A DNA stretch of 64,000 bases. Origin: Aphis gossypii. Lineage: Eukaryota > Arthropoda > Insecta > Hemiptera > Aphididae. The position numbers and the translations under genes were made by a program. The first letter of the stretch is position 1, and each line of letters begins with the position of its first letter. The DNA is taken from the NCBI RefSeq assembly GCF_020184175.1, contig NC_065532.1:3534001-3598000 (forward strand). The letters run 5' to 3'. The notes below the pieces were generated by a model. It did not search any database, had not been told where the DNA came from, and was given only the letters and a program-made list of their open reading frames with translations. Below, piece after piece: positions 1 to 14,703 of the stretch.

Positions 1-959
1 TTACGTTAAAATAATTTGTATACCTATCTATTATGCAGTTTAAACGAATGAATGAGTTATTGTTTTTTTAATTAGTTTGTAAAAACTATTTCAACTGTTT
101 TAAATGCAAATAAAATAAAATATGATGATCCCTGATTTAATAATTTAGTTGACACAACCGTGTAATTGCTTTATATTTAACTTGGAATAGAAATAAAATG
201 TTTGTTAATTCGTTACTCTTTCTCAAACAAACCTAACTTGAGTAGTTAGTTGTATACATATATACAAATATTATATAAAGTAAATACCAGCAGGCCACAG
301 AGTAACAATGATGCATTTAATCCAGATTTTGTAATTTGTGTTTTTAAATAATTAGGCTATTATATTAAACCTATTATTTTTTTTATTTTTTTTGAGATCT
401 GCAGTTTTTACAAGTTGTCTCCCCATTTCCTGACAGACATTTCTGATTCCGACCACTAGCCTATAAAATTGAATTATTGTATAATATAACTTAGTAAAAA
501 TATAAAATAATACTTGAACTCAAATTTAGATAACTATTACTATAATGTTATTATTACATATGTATAGAGTAATATCAATGGATATATTTTCTATTCATGT
601 TTTTCTTTATTTCTAAACCATGTTTTTCTCTTCTAATCAAATTTACTTATTGTATTACTTAATTTAAGTTGTACATAAATAAAAAAATATATATTATATT
701 CATTACTTAAGCGTTATGACAAAATAAAAGTAGGTAAGTGAAGTGAGTTACCAATTACTAAACCTAATAGATTGAATATTATTCTATTAATGTTTCAATA
801 ATTATATAAAACTGACAAATAATATCACTACACTATAAACGTACATTTCAATACATGAACACTGAAACATGAAACATTTACCCAAATATACATCAATTGC
901 TCTCGAATTTATATCGAAATTCGATTTTCTGTTTACAATAATATTACACAAAATGTGTT

Positions 960-1330
960 TCCGGGGATATGTCCAGCTTGGTTCTCCGCCTCACTATAAT
1001 CGATAACTCTGCGCAAAATATATGACATTATTCCGTGATTTTAAAAAAACGGCGGTCGCTATTGTATGCATTTCACCGTTTTGTACGATGTAACAGGAGT
1101 TATAATATACTCTATTGTCACTGTGACGACATAAGAAACATAATGATACGAAAAAATTTAAAATATTTATGTACTTTATACACTAATATTTCTGTCGGGT
1201 TTCATAATATTTTCCCCTCGTGGCTGATGACTGACTGCCGTTAGCTACACGTGAGTTATGGTCGGCATACGTGATTTTTTTACTTACCGACGCCGTGTTG
1301 TCCTACAGAATGTTTGAATCGATGTTATTC
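960..1330. promoter_or_regulatory. CpG-rich island, possible distal promoter or untranslated exon
   Basis: This stretch has roughly 25 CpG dinucleotides, whereas flanking DNA is nearly CpG-free and very AT-rich. A donor-like string (CAC|GTGAGT) occurs near 1249. The coding first exon of gene A is directly preceded by a polypyrimidine tract and AG, so an upstream untranslated exon is expected, and this island is the best candidate on the left. A promoter for a gene to the left on the minus strand is equally possible. No TATA box or initiator could be assigned. Confidence 0.3.
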
Positions 1331-1699
1331 CATAACGTGTGATGCACAATGCATATAGACTCATAAAAAAAAAAATAGTATCAGAGGTATGGTTGGGTTA
1401 TTGAACACTAGAAAATAATACAAGAACAAATCGGATGTAAGGTTAGATTAGAGGTACCATGAAATTAATCAATACCTATTATATAAACTTATTTATACGT
1501 AATATTTTCTGTAGGTTTTAAAATGTCAAAAAAATCTTTAATACACATTAAATAAACGAAAATAATTTCATTTATTCTTCAATACATTTAAAATTTGATA
1601 CTGGTTTCAATCACTGAAAATAAATGAAATATTATTGCTCAACTTTTAATCCACGATAAAATAAAATATTCTTAAAATGTTTTTGTGGTATGATAAAGT

Positions 1700-1765
1700 G
1701 TCCCGGTATTTTTATAAATTACCCAACGGTGTCTTTGGCAACAAAAAAAAGGTTGAGAACCACTG
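1700..1765. repeat. Isolated hAT-like transposon terminus
   Basis: The string GGTTGAGAACCACTG ends at 1765; read on the minus strand it begins CAGTGGTTCTCAACC, a common terminus of non-autonomous hAT elements. I could not find the matching opposite end or an 8-bp target duplication, so this is at best a truncated copy. Confidence 0.25.
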
Positions 1766-4700
1766 TTATAGGTACATGACACGTTGGTTATGACTTTAGT
1801 TGTGGTTTTAAGTGGACAATTTAAGAGGTTATATTAATGGTTAGGTTATTGTAAACAATTTTAAAGCCATTATCATCACATTCTAAAAACTGTACTAAGC
1901 AAAGCTGATTTTATTTTACGAAAGTAATCGACAAACATTTTATAACATGAAATACTGCATTAACGTTTAACTTAAATCTAAAGTGTTTTTTTTTTCAAAA
2001 GTAAAAGCTTAGAACTTATTTAACTAGTATTAAAAATCGTTCAATGATTTAAAATTTCCAAATATCTGTACTCACTAGTAAAAACTTAATACATAGTATT
2101 ACTATGATAATAATAATAGTATACAGTTATTAGTTTTATTTTATTATTAGCTTAATTTCTTAATTTCAACTAAATTTATGACAAACATATTTATAAAATA
2201 ATGTTGGATATTAATAATAAGAATGAATATTTATGTGTGGAAGATAAAATAATAACAATAGCAAGAAAGAAATATGTCTAGAATAAGTGTAGTGGTTATA
2301 ATACATTAGTATATTACTTTCACTTTTATGTAGTCACGTCCTAAAATTAATATGTTTGAAAAATATTATTGTTAAAATTATTTCATTTTTTCCAATTTTT
2401 CGACCAAATAGTTATAGTTCACTTAGTTTAAAAATAAAAGCCACGCACTAACATTCTTACAGTAGTTATGCAACATTTTACATTGTTATGATTCATACAT
2501 TTTTAATAATCCATCAAAATAATATACGTAGATCACGTCATGCTAAATCACCAACGTGTAAATGGCATAATGGTGTTTTTACCATTAAATGTCCATTTAT
2601 TCCTCAATTCTCGTAAACTCTACAAATTAATAAATATATTTAGATTTATTTTCTTATAAATTTGTACCTACTGTTTTATTAGATTGTTTTTTTTTTTTTT
2701 TGTATATAATATATATAAATTAAATTTTAAATTTTAAACAAGTCAAGTTTAGACTTTTAATTTGTTTACAGTATTTAATTAATAATGATGTGATATTAAT
2801 ATGTTTGTAGTCATGTTCATATTGGTTTATTGACTGAAAAGACATTTTTAATAAATTTAAAAATAAAGTTATTATTTTGATTGTTTTTCTAAAAGGTCCA
2901 AATAAAGGTACAGGTGGTCCATTTTTCCATTTTTAAGATACCGGTTGCCTATATTGGACCATTTAATGAGTTTTACTTAAATTAAAATATTTCACAATTA
3001 AAATTATAAATTTAAAAAAAATGTTTGTGAAATTGTAGCTTAGATATCTAAGTATCTTAGTAATACAGTTTCATGAAAATCTATAAGAAAAACTACAAAA
3101 TGTCATAAATGGTTCAAATTAAGCGACTCTCTCATAATATTACTGTTTATAAATTAATATATAATTAATAATAATAATATCTAACATATTATCTAACAAT
3201 AATAATAATACATAAAACGAGTATTGTAATAAAAAGCCAACAATAGCTGTATTTAAAACTGCCAGATAGGTTTAATTTCTTACAATTACAGAGAATAGAA
3301 AGTTTATGAATCTAAAATAGGTGCCGTCTAAATCCAGACTTATGATTTGTGAAGTGTAATAAGGAGTTAACACCACTAAAAAAATAATAAATAAATACAT
3401 GGTTGTAAAACTAATAAATTATAGTCACAACACGTTCTATTCAAAATCAAAAAAATATATTTTATTGCAAGCAGATAAAATAAGTACGTCTATATAAATA
3501 GAATAAATCAGTTACGAATGAAATTCAGTTAAATGGGTGTCTATTAAAATCTATTTTAAGTTTTTTTTTTCGGGGAAAGAAGTCTATGTTTTAATATAAA
3601 ATTATATAAAGTATCTCTAAAGACGTAAAAACATTTTTATTTTATTGCCATGTAAAATACAAGTAATATACGATGAGTATTTTAATGCCATTACTGCAAT
3701 AGGTGCAAGCTATATATTATTCGATAATATAATTATACATTTATACACGATTCTGTTTAATTGATAATTAATTATTATAGATTTTTATCAATTAGGTGTA
3801 ACGTTTTTTAGTGTAACCAATTTAGTATACTTTCAAAGAATTAAATAGAATATTATAACAACTTTCTTCGAGTCAGATTAGCTTCGGTGAATTTAAATAA
3901 AAGTCCATTTATATCACATTATTTGAATGAAATATTAAATCTGAATAAGCTATAGATACAATCAGAGGATTCTTAATAGAGACCATTCATGTTATATCAA
4001 AAATAATTAACTTTGTTTAGATATGTTTCTGTTTGTTTTGAATATTTAATACATTATTTGCAATTTCCAAAAGTAGTTATATGTTTATTTGTGTACCCAA
4101 TAATATTTACATGTAAAACTTCTATCAACCCTTTATCCTTAACTATAAAGGTAAAAAATAATAAATTGTTGAGTAATGAGAATTTACTATTGATAAAATA
4201 ACCTTACACTTATCATGACACAATGGCTTTAGAACTGGGAATAGTATGTTCTAAGTTTTTACACAAGAGTAGGTACTAAATGAAAAAATTATATACGTTA
4301 ATTATTTCCTAAAATTAGATGTAATTTCTCAAACAAATCTAAATATGAGATGAATACATTTTTATATGGTAAAAAAAATATCTATGTTATTACACGTAAG
4401 AAAACAATATTTCTAATAAATAATCACAAAATTATATTGTTTAATAATTTGTTACACTACTTAAAGCTATTTGAATGAATTGTATGATATTTGAACACAT
4501 AAATATAATTTGGTTTTTTTTTTTTGATTATTTAATATTTTAATATTTATCTTAGATTTATTTATTTATTTTTTTTATTTATCTATGTATAATAACTTTT
4601 AAATTTATTATTTTTTCCACAGTATAAGAACTAACATATTATATCTATATGTACTTATTGTTTTTAACTAATGGGTTTCGTATGAGAACTTATAAACTTG

Positions 4701-5939
4701 CGCCTTAAACTAAGCTCTGAAATTCCTGGTGACTATATAATAATAGTCCTTAAAATTTAAACCATCCTCTTTAATAAAAACATATGTATTCAATATGGTT
4801 ACCCTAAAAACGCATGTAACAAAAAACACTAATATTTTCTTTTTTTACAATACTATATTATATTTAATTGTGTTCCCATAGGTATTTATAGGGTTTTTCT
4901 CAAATTTCAATGCTTTTCAATGAAATTGCGTAAAAAAAAACAATTGTTATTATATTTTTTAATTGGCGATATGTTTTGATCAAAATCCGAATAACATAAT
5001 ATTATATTTGGTTCTGAAATTATTTTCATTCGGCGAAAAGCGAAAATTGTGTATTACGATGACGTTGTTATTATCATCGAATTAAGTTGATGACGATAAA
5101 ATAATATTATATTTATGATTAACTGTCAATACCATAAATAATAATTATAAAAATGCATGTCCAATTTAATCATGATAACGATGTTATAGAGAAGACCAAA
5201 CAAAATTATTGTTATTATTTTGGAAAATAACGTCATTTACTCATAAAGCCATTTGTTCGTAAATAATTTAAGATTCATTGATTATTATCTATTCATTAGA
5301 TCATTGGATATTAATAGTAAATAAAAAAAAAATTATCTTAAAATAATAAATATTTATACTTATGCTAAATTCAGTAATGCATGTAAAAGGGTAGTACAAA
5401 TGTACAATTATAAATATTTTTTATTAATATTAATATATTTAATATATTTATTTTTTGAAATAAATAAAAATAATAAAAATGAAAAATTGTTATAAAAGGC
5501 TGTAACTTAATATAGTAGACTAACTCTATTTTTAGCACTCTATGTGAAGTTTTTAGTTGTACTGAATATACCCTCAATGAATTTTATGGGGATATTATTA
5601 ATTACGTGAGTCGTTTTTACGTATTATTATTGTTTAGTATTTTAAACCTTGAACTATTATAATATTATTATGAAACTCACATCCCTACATATTACACATA
5701 TTAATATTAATTGCACAATATGTTTGTTTTATAAATAAAATATTATACATAATATTAATATATATTATTTACACAAAACGTATGGTTTATAAATAAAATA
5801 TTAATTAACACACAATTTAAACAAAATTTATATTTTAGTTTTTAAATTATACAGAAATAAGAAAAATATTTTATTAAAATTTATTTATATATTAAAAATT
5901 TTTAATAAAATAATGAGTGTACCTATTGTTTTTTTAGTG

Positions 5940-6030
5940 TATCTGACATTCTGACGTCACCTTCAGGAGCAGTAAAAATACTCAGGTTTTTAATTTGAAA
6001 ATGGTTTCTGGTATTAAGTTAGATAATTGA
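5940..6030. repeat. Degenerate copy of a dispersed repeat
   Basis: Resembles the left arm of the foldback element at 40689-41448: both have a CATC/GTCACCTTCAGG...CAGT(G)AAAAT segment followed after a short gap by GTTTCTGRT. Only a fragment is recognisable here and no ends were found. Confidence 0.35.
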
Positions 6031-9000
6031 AATTTTCAATATGTATTTTAGAATATTTATTTTATATTTTATCTATTATTACCATGAATCTATTATTATT
6101 ACTAATACATCGTTATTGACAACTCATAATAACTGTATTCGATAAAAGTTATATTAATAGATTATTGAGAATCTGTGTGTGTTTATAGTTTATTTTTCCA
6201 ATCCCTATAGATTATATAGATAAGGGCTCGTGCTTAAATTTAATTTTAGATAACAAAAATTGAATATTTTTATTTATTTAAATGGATGCAATTAGTTACG
6301 GATTACTTACTATTTAAATTAGTAGAAATATGGCACACACAATTTTTTAGATTTTAGATTTTTAAAAATAAATATGTATGTTTAAAATAAAACAAATATT
6401 AAAATCAAATAGGAACTTACGAAAACAATAAAAATGCGGTTATTTTTATAATTTTCAAGCACGATTTGCTTTTAATTCTAGGCATTTTTTTATGTTAACA
6501 CTTAAAGACGAACATGAAATACGAATCTAAATGATATTACATTTATGTTAGCTTTTAAACATTCTTTATATCGCACGTTTTTGTGTTGAAATCAACAATA
6601 TCGTGTCTAGAATTATTTAGAAGTAAAAATCATAAAATTAATCAAAATTAAAATTAAAAATATATTTAAACTTAAATAAAACTAAAAATGGTAGAAATAT
6701 AGATCAATTTAAATCTGAGAAATTCAGATAATACAGTTGGTACATAATAAAACAAACTTAGTCATATTAGTTGAATGGACTGTATCCATTTAGGGTTGCG
6801 TATACTATAAATTATCATTGAATTCTAATGTAACACATCATATTATATTTATTATAGTGACTTACTCATGACAAGAATTACACTCACATAGGTTTTGCTC
6901 ACTAAACTAATCGAATAATTAAACTATCGATTTTTTTTTATTGTTGTATAGTTTAAAATTTATATTATAAATAGATTGTAATGTAAATATGTAATTGTAA
7001 AATGTAAATATAGGTACTATTCATATTTTACAAAACTAAAAACAAAACAACACTTTTTTATTTATTTTACAAATTTAAATCAATATGACTAATACAATCT
7101 ACAAATTTATCCGCACAATAAATTAAAATACAAATACTAGTATAAATGCAAAATTGCACATTTTACTTTAAATTCTGAAAGGTCTCAACAGTGTATTGGT
7201 TTTATAATAGTATACCATTTTTTTTTGCATATAAGAAAAATCTAAAGTTGCATGTATACATTCATTTGTATAAATACAAAAATTGTTTGATTTTTTTATT
7301 CAACTTTAGGTGCCATTTAAACCTTAACATAGTGAGTAAATTCTTATAAGTTCTTATAACTAAAAAATCATTGCATGTACCACAAATTAATTTTTATTTG
7401 AAACACTTAACAATTTTATTATTTTTAGTCAACATTAAAAATCGAATAAACATGACGTTAGAAAAAAAAAACTGTGATAATAAACATAATATAGTATAGA
7501 AATATGTATGTGATAACTGATAAAGTGATAATTATACATAATAGTACCTACTTAATATTTTTTATAAAAAATTAATTAATTTACCTTTTGAAGAACAACA
7601 TTAATGACTTTAGTTTATTTTTTGGAATAGTTTAAATTTTCTTATTCTTGATATTTAGCCATAAGTTTTTATTTATTTTTTTAAACAACGATGAAGTTCA
7701 TTAAACTACGCTATTTCTTTTTTAAATATATTTATAACATATGTAGGTATATTATTGTAGAATATTAATTGTATATATTGAATTTGTTTATCCAGTCCGA
7801 TTTTTTTTTTTAATAGAATAAAGAAATAAGTTCGTCTAAGATTCCTGGACTTGACCCGTTTGAATTATTATATAATTTTATAACATGATATCTATTATTA
7901 GGCAACTGTAATCTAAGGTTTCTCATATGATAATAATAATAAATCTATTTTACAGGTTATAAAAACCGAACAATAGTGGATTTTTTACGATTAGAGAAAA
8001 TAGAATGTTCACAAATTCAAAATATCTCCTTAATTCCTATTTATGATTTATGTAGAAGTATTAAATAGTTAACACCAAAAATAAAAAATGATGAGAAGTG
8101 AATACTGGTTTGCTTTATAATAGGTGTCAAATGGGTCACATTAATTTGAGTTCAATGATATACCACTGTATATAAATAACAATTCGGAACGGCGTTTATT
8201 AGGCTATTTCACAAAGTACATTTCATGATATGTTTTTTGATTTAGCTATTAAAGTAATTAATTTTACTTTAATAGATAGGATTTTTTCCCCAAAACATTA
8301 CTTTTATTATATTTTTAGAATTATTTATTTACAGTGACTTAACGGTCATCTCCAAATACCGTACGAAAAAGTGTTTTTATTCTCAAGTGTTTTGAATTAT
8401 AATAAAATAATTTACATCATTAAAATATATTATAATATTGTAGAAATATGAACATCATATTATATTCGTGAAAAATTGTGATTGTATAATTTTTTTTTTT
8501 ATATTTTTTATTCCATTATGAACTATTTCGGATAAATTTTATTCAATTTTCAAACCTCAGCTATAGAAATTAAAAATGTTATAATTTACGTACTACAAAA
8601 TATTATTATTATTTTTTTAGTTTTGAAATTTTTGTGATTTAGAACTTAAGATGAATAGAAAAAAAACTATGCCTTTGTGTTTTTAAGTTTTTTATAGATT
8701 TAAGAATAATTTAGTGGGATATTGTATTACGTTTTTAAGAATTTTTACCCCGTGTACGATTATTTTGTTGTAATTTAACAAAAAACAAACATTTAAAATG
8801 TCTATAAACAACTCAAAAATAACTCGAAATGTTTAGAAAATTATACCTACGATTCATAGAACACTAATATAAATATTCTATTTATATTTCTAGTATTTAT
8901 TGTTATTTGTTTTTAAGTTAAGTTTATCTAAAACAGAAAATCGAAAAATGGTTTTGAATAAATATTCACGTCTTTCCTTAGTTGTGTGTGTTATTTTAGA

Positions 9001-9908
9001 TACTTTTGAAAAGAACTAGGTATATTTTTTTTTAATGTTGACCTTTTTAAAATACAAACTATTCTCAAAGTTTAAATCGAACAATTTTTTTCCACTCCAC
9101 TTAAAGTCTAATAAATATTATATAATATATTATATTTACATATATTTATAAAATTTAGAGTAAGCCTAACATTACTTTTTTCTCTTAACATGATTTCTTT
9201 TACAAATTTAAAATCATTTATCCTAACGGTCCATCTAATTCTTGTACATTCAACATTCTATTACAGTTAATATATATTTTGTTTATCTGTGCACTAATAA
9301 AATATGTTCTTATCACTTGATACAAGTAGATAGTATATCGTGTTGGCTATAATATATAGATATAACAACCTAAATCATAATAAAAGATTAACCAACAATA
9401 GGAATTTTTTACAAACAGTTTTGCAAAAATGTATATTTGAACAACAATAAAATTATAAATTGTCATTACGTTTTATACTGAATACCGAGATAGGTACATC
9501 AATAATTTAACATTTATTTCCAATGCTTTAAAATATATGTAACTAGCTTAATTTACTTATCTAAACATTATTTCATACACAAATGTATTATAATAATAAT
9601 AGTTTATTTTACCTAATATATTACGCACATTAAGTACATTATAGTACCTAATCAATTTATTTTACACATTTTCACTACTCATTGACATGAGTCATAAAGT
9701 ATTGCTACCTGGTAAATACACACATTTTCACGTTAAAATTGAAAATAATATTATATTTTGTGTCTCCGGTATTGAAGTCTTAATATATGATTTGGTTACG
9801 TTTATTATTTTAGGTAGGGGTTCTGAATGAACAGTCCTTACGAGAATCTATCCAAGCACCTACGTTTAGTAGTAACACAATAGCTATTATGTACATCACC
9901 TTCTTATG

Positions 9909-9942
<34 letters not shown>

Positions 9943-9943
9943 A
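9909..9943. repeat. (AT)n microsatellite
   Basis: A near-pure AT dinucleotide tract, interrupted once by a C near its left end. A shorter tract of the same kind is at about 11069-11086. Confidence 0.9.
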
Positions 9944-12900
9944 TAATAGTAATGCACAATTCAATTGATTTATATTTAAAAACGTGACAGTTAAATTAGA
10001 TAAATGTTTTGGTCAACTTATAAAGTTATTTAGATGTTTCAATTTTCAGATAAAATATTACTTTCATAACAATAACTTCAATCTGAAAATTAGTAAAACG
10101 TATTTAAGTTCAGCGATAATCGAATTGGATTAAAATTATAAATCAGATACCAACAAAATTAATTGTAAGTCAATACAAAATTATCATTAATATTATATTT
10201 TTATTTTTTATTTTTACTTAATTGTAATATTTCATTTTTATATTTTGTAATAGGTTATTGTTAACACGAATAAATAAATTGTAAATATTATATGACGTGT
10301 ACTCCTTTATACGAGTAACAGTATTATATTTGAATCAAATATTTTGAGACAGTATAGTAAATGTTATAAAATGTTTAATACATGTCATTCTTTTATTATT
10401 ATATTAATTTACAAAAAAAAAAATCAAAATAACATCTTAAATAAAACTTATTGAAATTTTCACATTACCTAATACTGTGATAAACATTAAACACGTCATA
10501 TTTTATCTATATACTAAATACTTATACTCCTTTAAAGTGTTTACTAATATATAATAACATTCTAAAAATTGATTAAACTTAATAATGTTTTTACTCAAAC
10601 TGTATTTAAAACCAAATGTTTATTTGAAATAGTTTTCATATTTTTTAAAAAATATTTGAGTTTTAATTTAATATTAACCATATTGATTCTGGGCTCAATA
10701 CATTTTAGAAAGAATATATAATAGTAAATAGTAAGGTAAATAGTATGGAGAATATGAAAATATAAAACATACAATTTTATAAAATATAAAATGTATATTA
10801 GGTATCTAATAATGTATAACACGATATTATTGATAAAAATAACATATTTTCAAAGTTCATAGATTCACCATAAAGAAATATCTATGATTATCGAACTTAT
10901 TATTATCACATTGTGTTTTAACATAGAGCATGGTTTTTAAGAGAAAACTCAATTTGGCAGAAAATATTTATATTTAAAGTAAATGTTTAAATTTTAATTA
11001 TTAAATAATATTATGTATTTCTAACAGAGGTACAAATTTATAGATTTCAGTCAATTATCGATTATCGTATATATATATATATATACAATATATACATATA
11101 AATATATTGTGATTAAAAGTTAGATCATTTGTATAATGTTTAAAAATGTTTCTGTTATAAGATTATTTTGACAATGATAATATCTTCAAAAAATATAAAC
11201 ATTAAAAAGAAATATTCTCTAGATTCAAAATAAAATAGGTGCATTTTAAAGTCTTGAAAACAATTTGAACATGCTATGCATTCGTAATACGAACCAAGAA
11301 TTTTGAAAAACGATGTTTGTATAAAAGTAAAAGGTATTAATGATATTTTGTTAAATATTTTATTATAAATATCATTATTTCTAAAAACTATAACATGTTT
11401 CATGCTATACGGTTTAGTATTTTTAAAACTAATCAACTTTTGATTTACCGTCATAAAGTGTTATATCGATAGAACACCAGCTTGAAAAAATCATAGTTTC
11501 ATCCTCATAGTTACCCTATTGCAGGAAACCTACAATTTATTATTTCCTCTTAACCACCACTACCGTATACTTAATAGTTTCTTTCTTCCTCTCGCCGCAT
11601 CTATTGAATAAGTCATCACAAAGTTTCTTAAAACCTTGAGATAAGAATATAATTCTAATCAATAGCTTTCTAGACAGTCCATTACTATTCTAACTCACTT
11701 TTAAATATTGCACTCGAGCTATTGCAGGATTATTATTATACCAAATATTATATACATAATATTATGTCTATGTGTCTAAAACTATTTGCGTGAATTTATG
11801 TTTAAGGTGACGTCAAAAACAATCACATTTTCGTTGAAACGGTATAGCAAGTACTTAAAATTTTGAATCTTTACAAATTCGTGTGGTTACTATACAAAAA
11901 TTATTCTCATCTCTATGGCGACTGTTCTTTTTTTTTTTAATAAAACTATATTTTATAACCATATAGCCTGGTATAGATTATAGTTTATTCTGCACCACCG
12001 TACTAGGGGGTAACATTTTTTCATCGCATACGAATTAATATCTAATAATACCTAATATTTAAATATGATACACGGAAGCTTGTCATGTTGTTTAAATTTT
12101 TCCAAGCCAAAATATGCTTACGAATATAATATAATATGTATCAACCTTTTTAGACTTCATTACGATATACATATTTAAACAATTATATTAACTACTAACA
12201 TATTTTAACTCGCTAGGCCTAATAAAATTAATGTGTTCAAAATTAAAACTAAAATTACTAATATTGTAAGATAAATCTCATTAAATTTTGATTTTGAATT
12301 TTTTTTTTTTCTTTAAATTAAGATAAATTAAGAATTTAAGATTTTAAAAAAGTGTGTTACAACCTGTTATAATTGGCCACGAACATCGAGTGATATGATA
12401 ACATTTTGGAAACCAATTCAATAGATAAAAAAAAAATGTTATTTTAATGATATTTATCAGATATATAGGAATAATATATATATATTTTTTTTTATATCTG
12501 GATTCTTAATAAAATTCATTATACAATAGCAATTGTATCAGTTAACAACAATGAAACATACTGATGCGTATTTACGTCAGCAGCCCTAAGGGAAATTTTA
12601 ATAATAACGAGTATGTCCATCAGTGTTTCCGAAAGTTTACTCTAATCTTTAAAAAACGGTTTAGAAATCGACCTAGCAGTCGTTTGATATTACCTATTTA
12701 GATTTCAATGTTAGAATAACTATGATGGTAAAACATATTATTCATTTGACAAATGACAACGGTATGAATACAATATTAGTACTTGTCTTGTATGCTACTT
12801 AAGAACTATTGTCATGCTTACTATCCACAAGTAACTTACCAATTATTGTTTTCCTTAATATCTACCTATTAACAAGTTCTAATTATAGCACTCAAATATC

Positions 12901-14366
12901 CTGTTATCCGTTACTTATTTTAGTGTTATATTCATCAATCAGGATTTTTGGCTTAATTGATGAGTATTAATCTTCACTCTATAACGCCATCAGTCCATTT
13001 GTAACATACTATAATTTATTATTATCTTAAGACCTTGAAATTCAAATACGTGTACAGTAATTTTTTCAACAATTACAATTTTAAATTACTACTTTATAAC
13101 ACATATATTATTCTAGTCAGCCATATGATGTGATATTAGGTTCGTGTATCAACTGTTAATCGTACATTGGCTAAACATATTATAATGTGTGTATCGTTAA
13201 AGCGTTTTATACTGTACCGTTTATGTTGATACAATATTAAAAATATTATGTTTGACATTGTTATCATAATAATATATCATAAAAACAATATAAGTTACAA
13301 CACAAAACTATTGACCGGTTATAGCTATGCTATATTATAGTATTCAATACTATAAGTTATGATAGTAAGTAAGAAATATCGGTTTAAAAAATTGTTAGGA
13401 GTTGTGTTATAGTTTAACATCATCATATTTAAATTATTATTACACACGTCTAATAATGATTTTGATAATATTAATAAACTATTTTAGTACTGTTATACAG
13501 GTATATTAAAATAGATATATATAATTTTTCATCAGCATATTTTTGTATTTAGATTATACACTGCAGTAATTCTATATTAATATCCCCGATAATTATTATA
13601 GATATACAAACATGTTTTCATTAGTAATTATTAGACATGGATGATTTGGTTTTATGTAGATGCTATACTATTTTTACAATATTTATTATATTAAATTTGT
13701 AAAGCATGGAGGTAACAAATAGTAAATCTATGTTTTATATAAATTACATTGTGCTTTAAATCAAAAAAAAAAAATATATCAAATACCATAATTTTATGAT
13801 GTTGCATTATTTTATTATCTCATTACTTAAGTAGGTACGACTATTTTGTTTATAGACTACAATAAATTATTTTATAATTACTAACTATTCTATATTATAT
13901 ATAGGTACGTTAAAATATACGTGTAAGTATTCAAATATTGAAAAATTTTGAACTGTTTTTAGAATACTTACAAAGAATTGTAAATTATCATTAGTTATTA
14001 AACAGTAATGTAATTATAAAAAGTCCATTAACTTTTTGCCAAACACGTTAATCCACAATTTATTTTATCTGAGTTCTACACTATGGATCATACCTAATAT
14101 TATGTACAAATGTTATATAATAATATATAATTATTATACTGTTATGAGACGAATGAAAAAAAATTATTAGCTATATAATTAAATAAATTTCCGTCCGGTT
14201 TGAAACTATGTCCCTGAACCCTATTTTGTATAGATACTTGTTTACACTAAAATATTCAGCTTTAGATAATATATTCTTACTATGAACTATTATACTATGT
14301 ACTATTATATACTATTTTATTTTAATGTGTTTAAATTATAGATTTTTTTTTTTAGATTTAAGAACA

Positions 14367-14703
14367 ATGTGGTTTGAATACATTTGGACAACATTAACAG
14401 CTGTAGCTGTAATAACAAGCAATAGTGTATCTCATGCTCAGAGTCAAAACACAAGTGAATCTAAAATAACACGGCATTTAGGAAATGATATAGTTCACAA
14501 CGAACATGATATACTAAATACAAGAAACATCACACAAATTATAGATAATGGAAACAAAACTAATACCCAAACACTGTTTGGAGATATTATTGCGAATAGT
14601 ATGAAAAACTTTATACCTTTTTCTAATGTCAATGAAAAATGTACTAAAGATGGACAACATTTCGTGAATGATTTAAATAACCAAACACTGTGGGCTGTCA
14701 AAA
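14367..14703 (+). CDS. Gene A exon 1: signal peptide and start of NRF domain
   Basis: Encodes residues 1-112. A hydrophobic segment up to about residue 24 (WTTLTAVAVITSNSVSHA) looks like a cleavable signal peptide. The following ~45 residues are polar with several N-glycosylation sequons (NTS, NIT, NKT, NQT), consistent with a lumenal or extracellular linker. The NRF domain opens at Cys92 (EKCTKD) and the exon ends in the family motif TLWAVK. The donor is A|GTGAGT, phase 1. A polypyrimidine tract plus AG ends at 14355, only 11 nt before the ATG, so the 5' UTR is probably spliced to an exon further upstream. Confidence 0.85.

Larger units (their letters stand above)
1..14366. other. AT-rich non-coding region upstream of NRF-6-like gene A
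   Basis: About 14 kb without a recognisable gene. The open frames here are at most 99 codons; at this A+T content roughly one chance ORF of that length is expected in 64 kb on six frames, and none shows a domain or a signal peptide next to good splice sites. The region holds a CpG-rich island (960-1330), a lone hAT-like terminus (ending 1765), a copy of a dispersed repeat (about 5940-6030), dinucleotide AT tracts, and otherwise only homopolymer runs and simple AT-rich DNA. It may contain untranslated first exons of gene A. Confidence 0.6.

Noticed and set aside
2897..2962. Partial inverted repeat starting GTCCAA and ending TTGGAC
   Set aside because: Only about six bases match exactly at the ends and there is no duplication; too weak to call an element.
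11155..11454. 99-codon minus-strand open frame
   Set aside because: About one ORF of this length is expected by chance at this base composition; no domain, signal peptide or convincing splice context.
14495..14701. 68-codon minus-strand frame
   Set aside because: Lies antisense to exon 1 of gene A.
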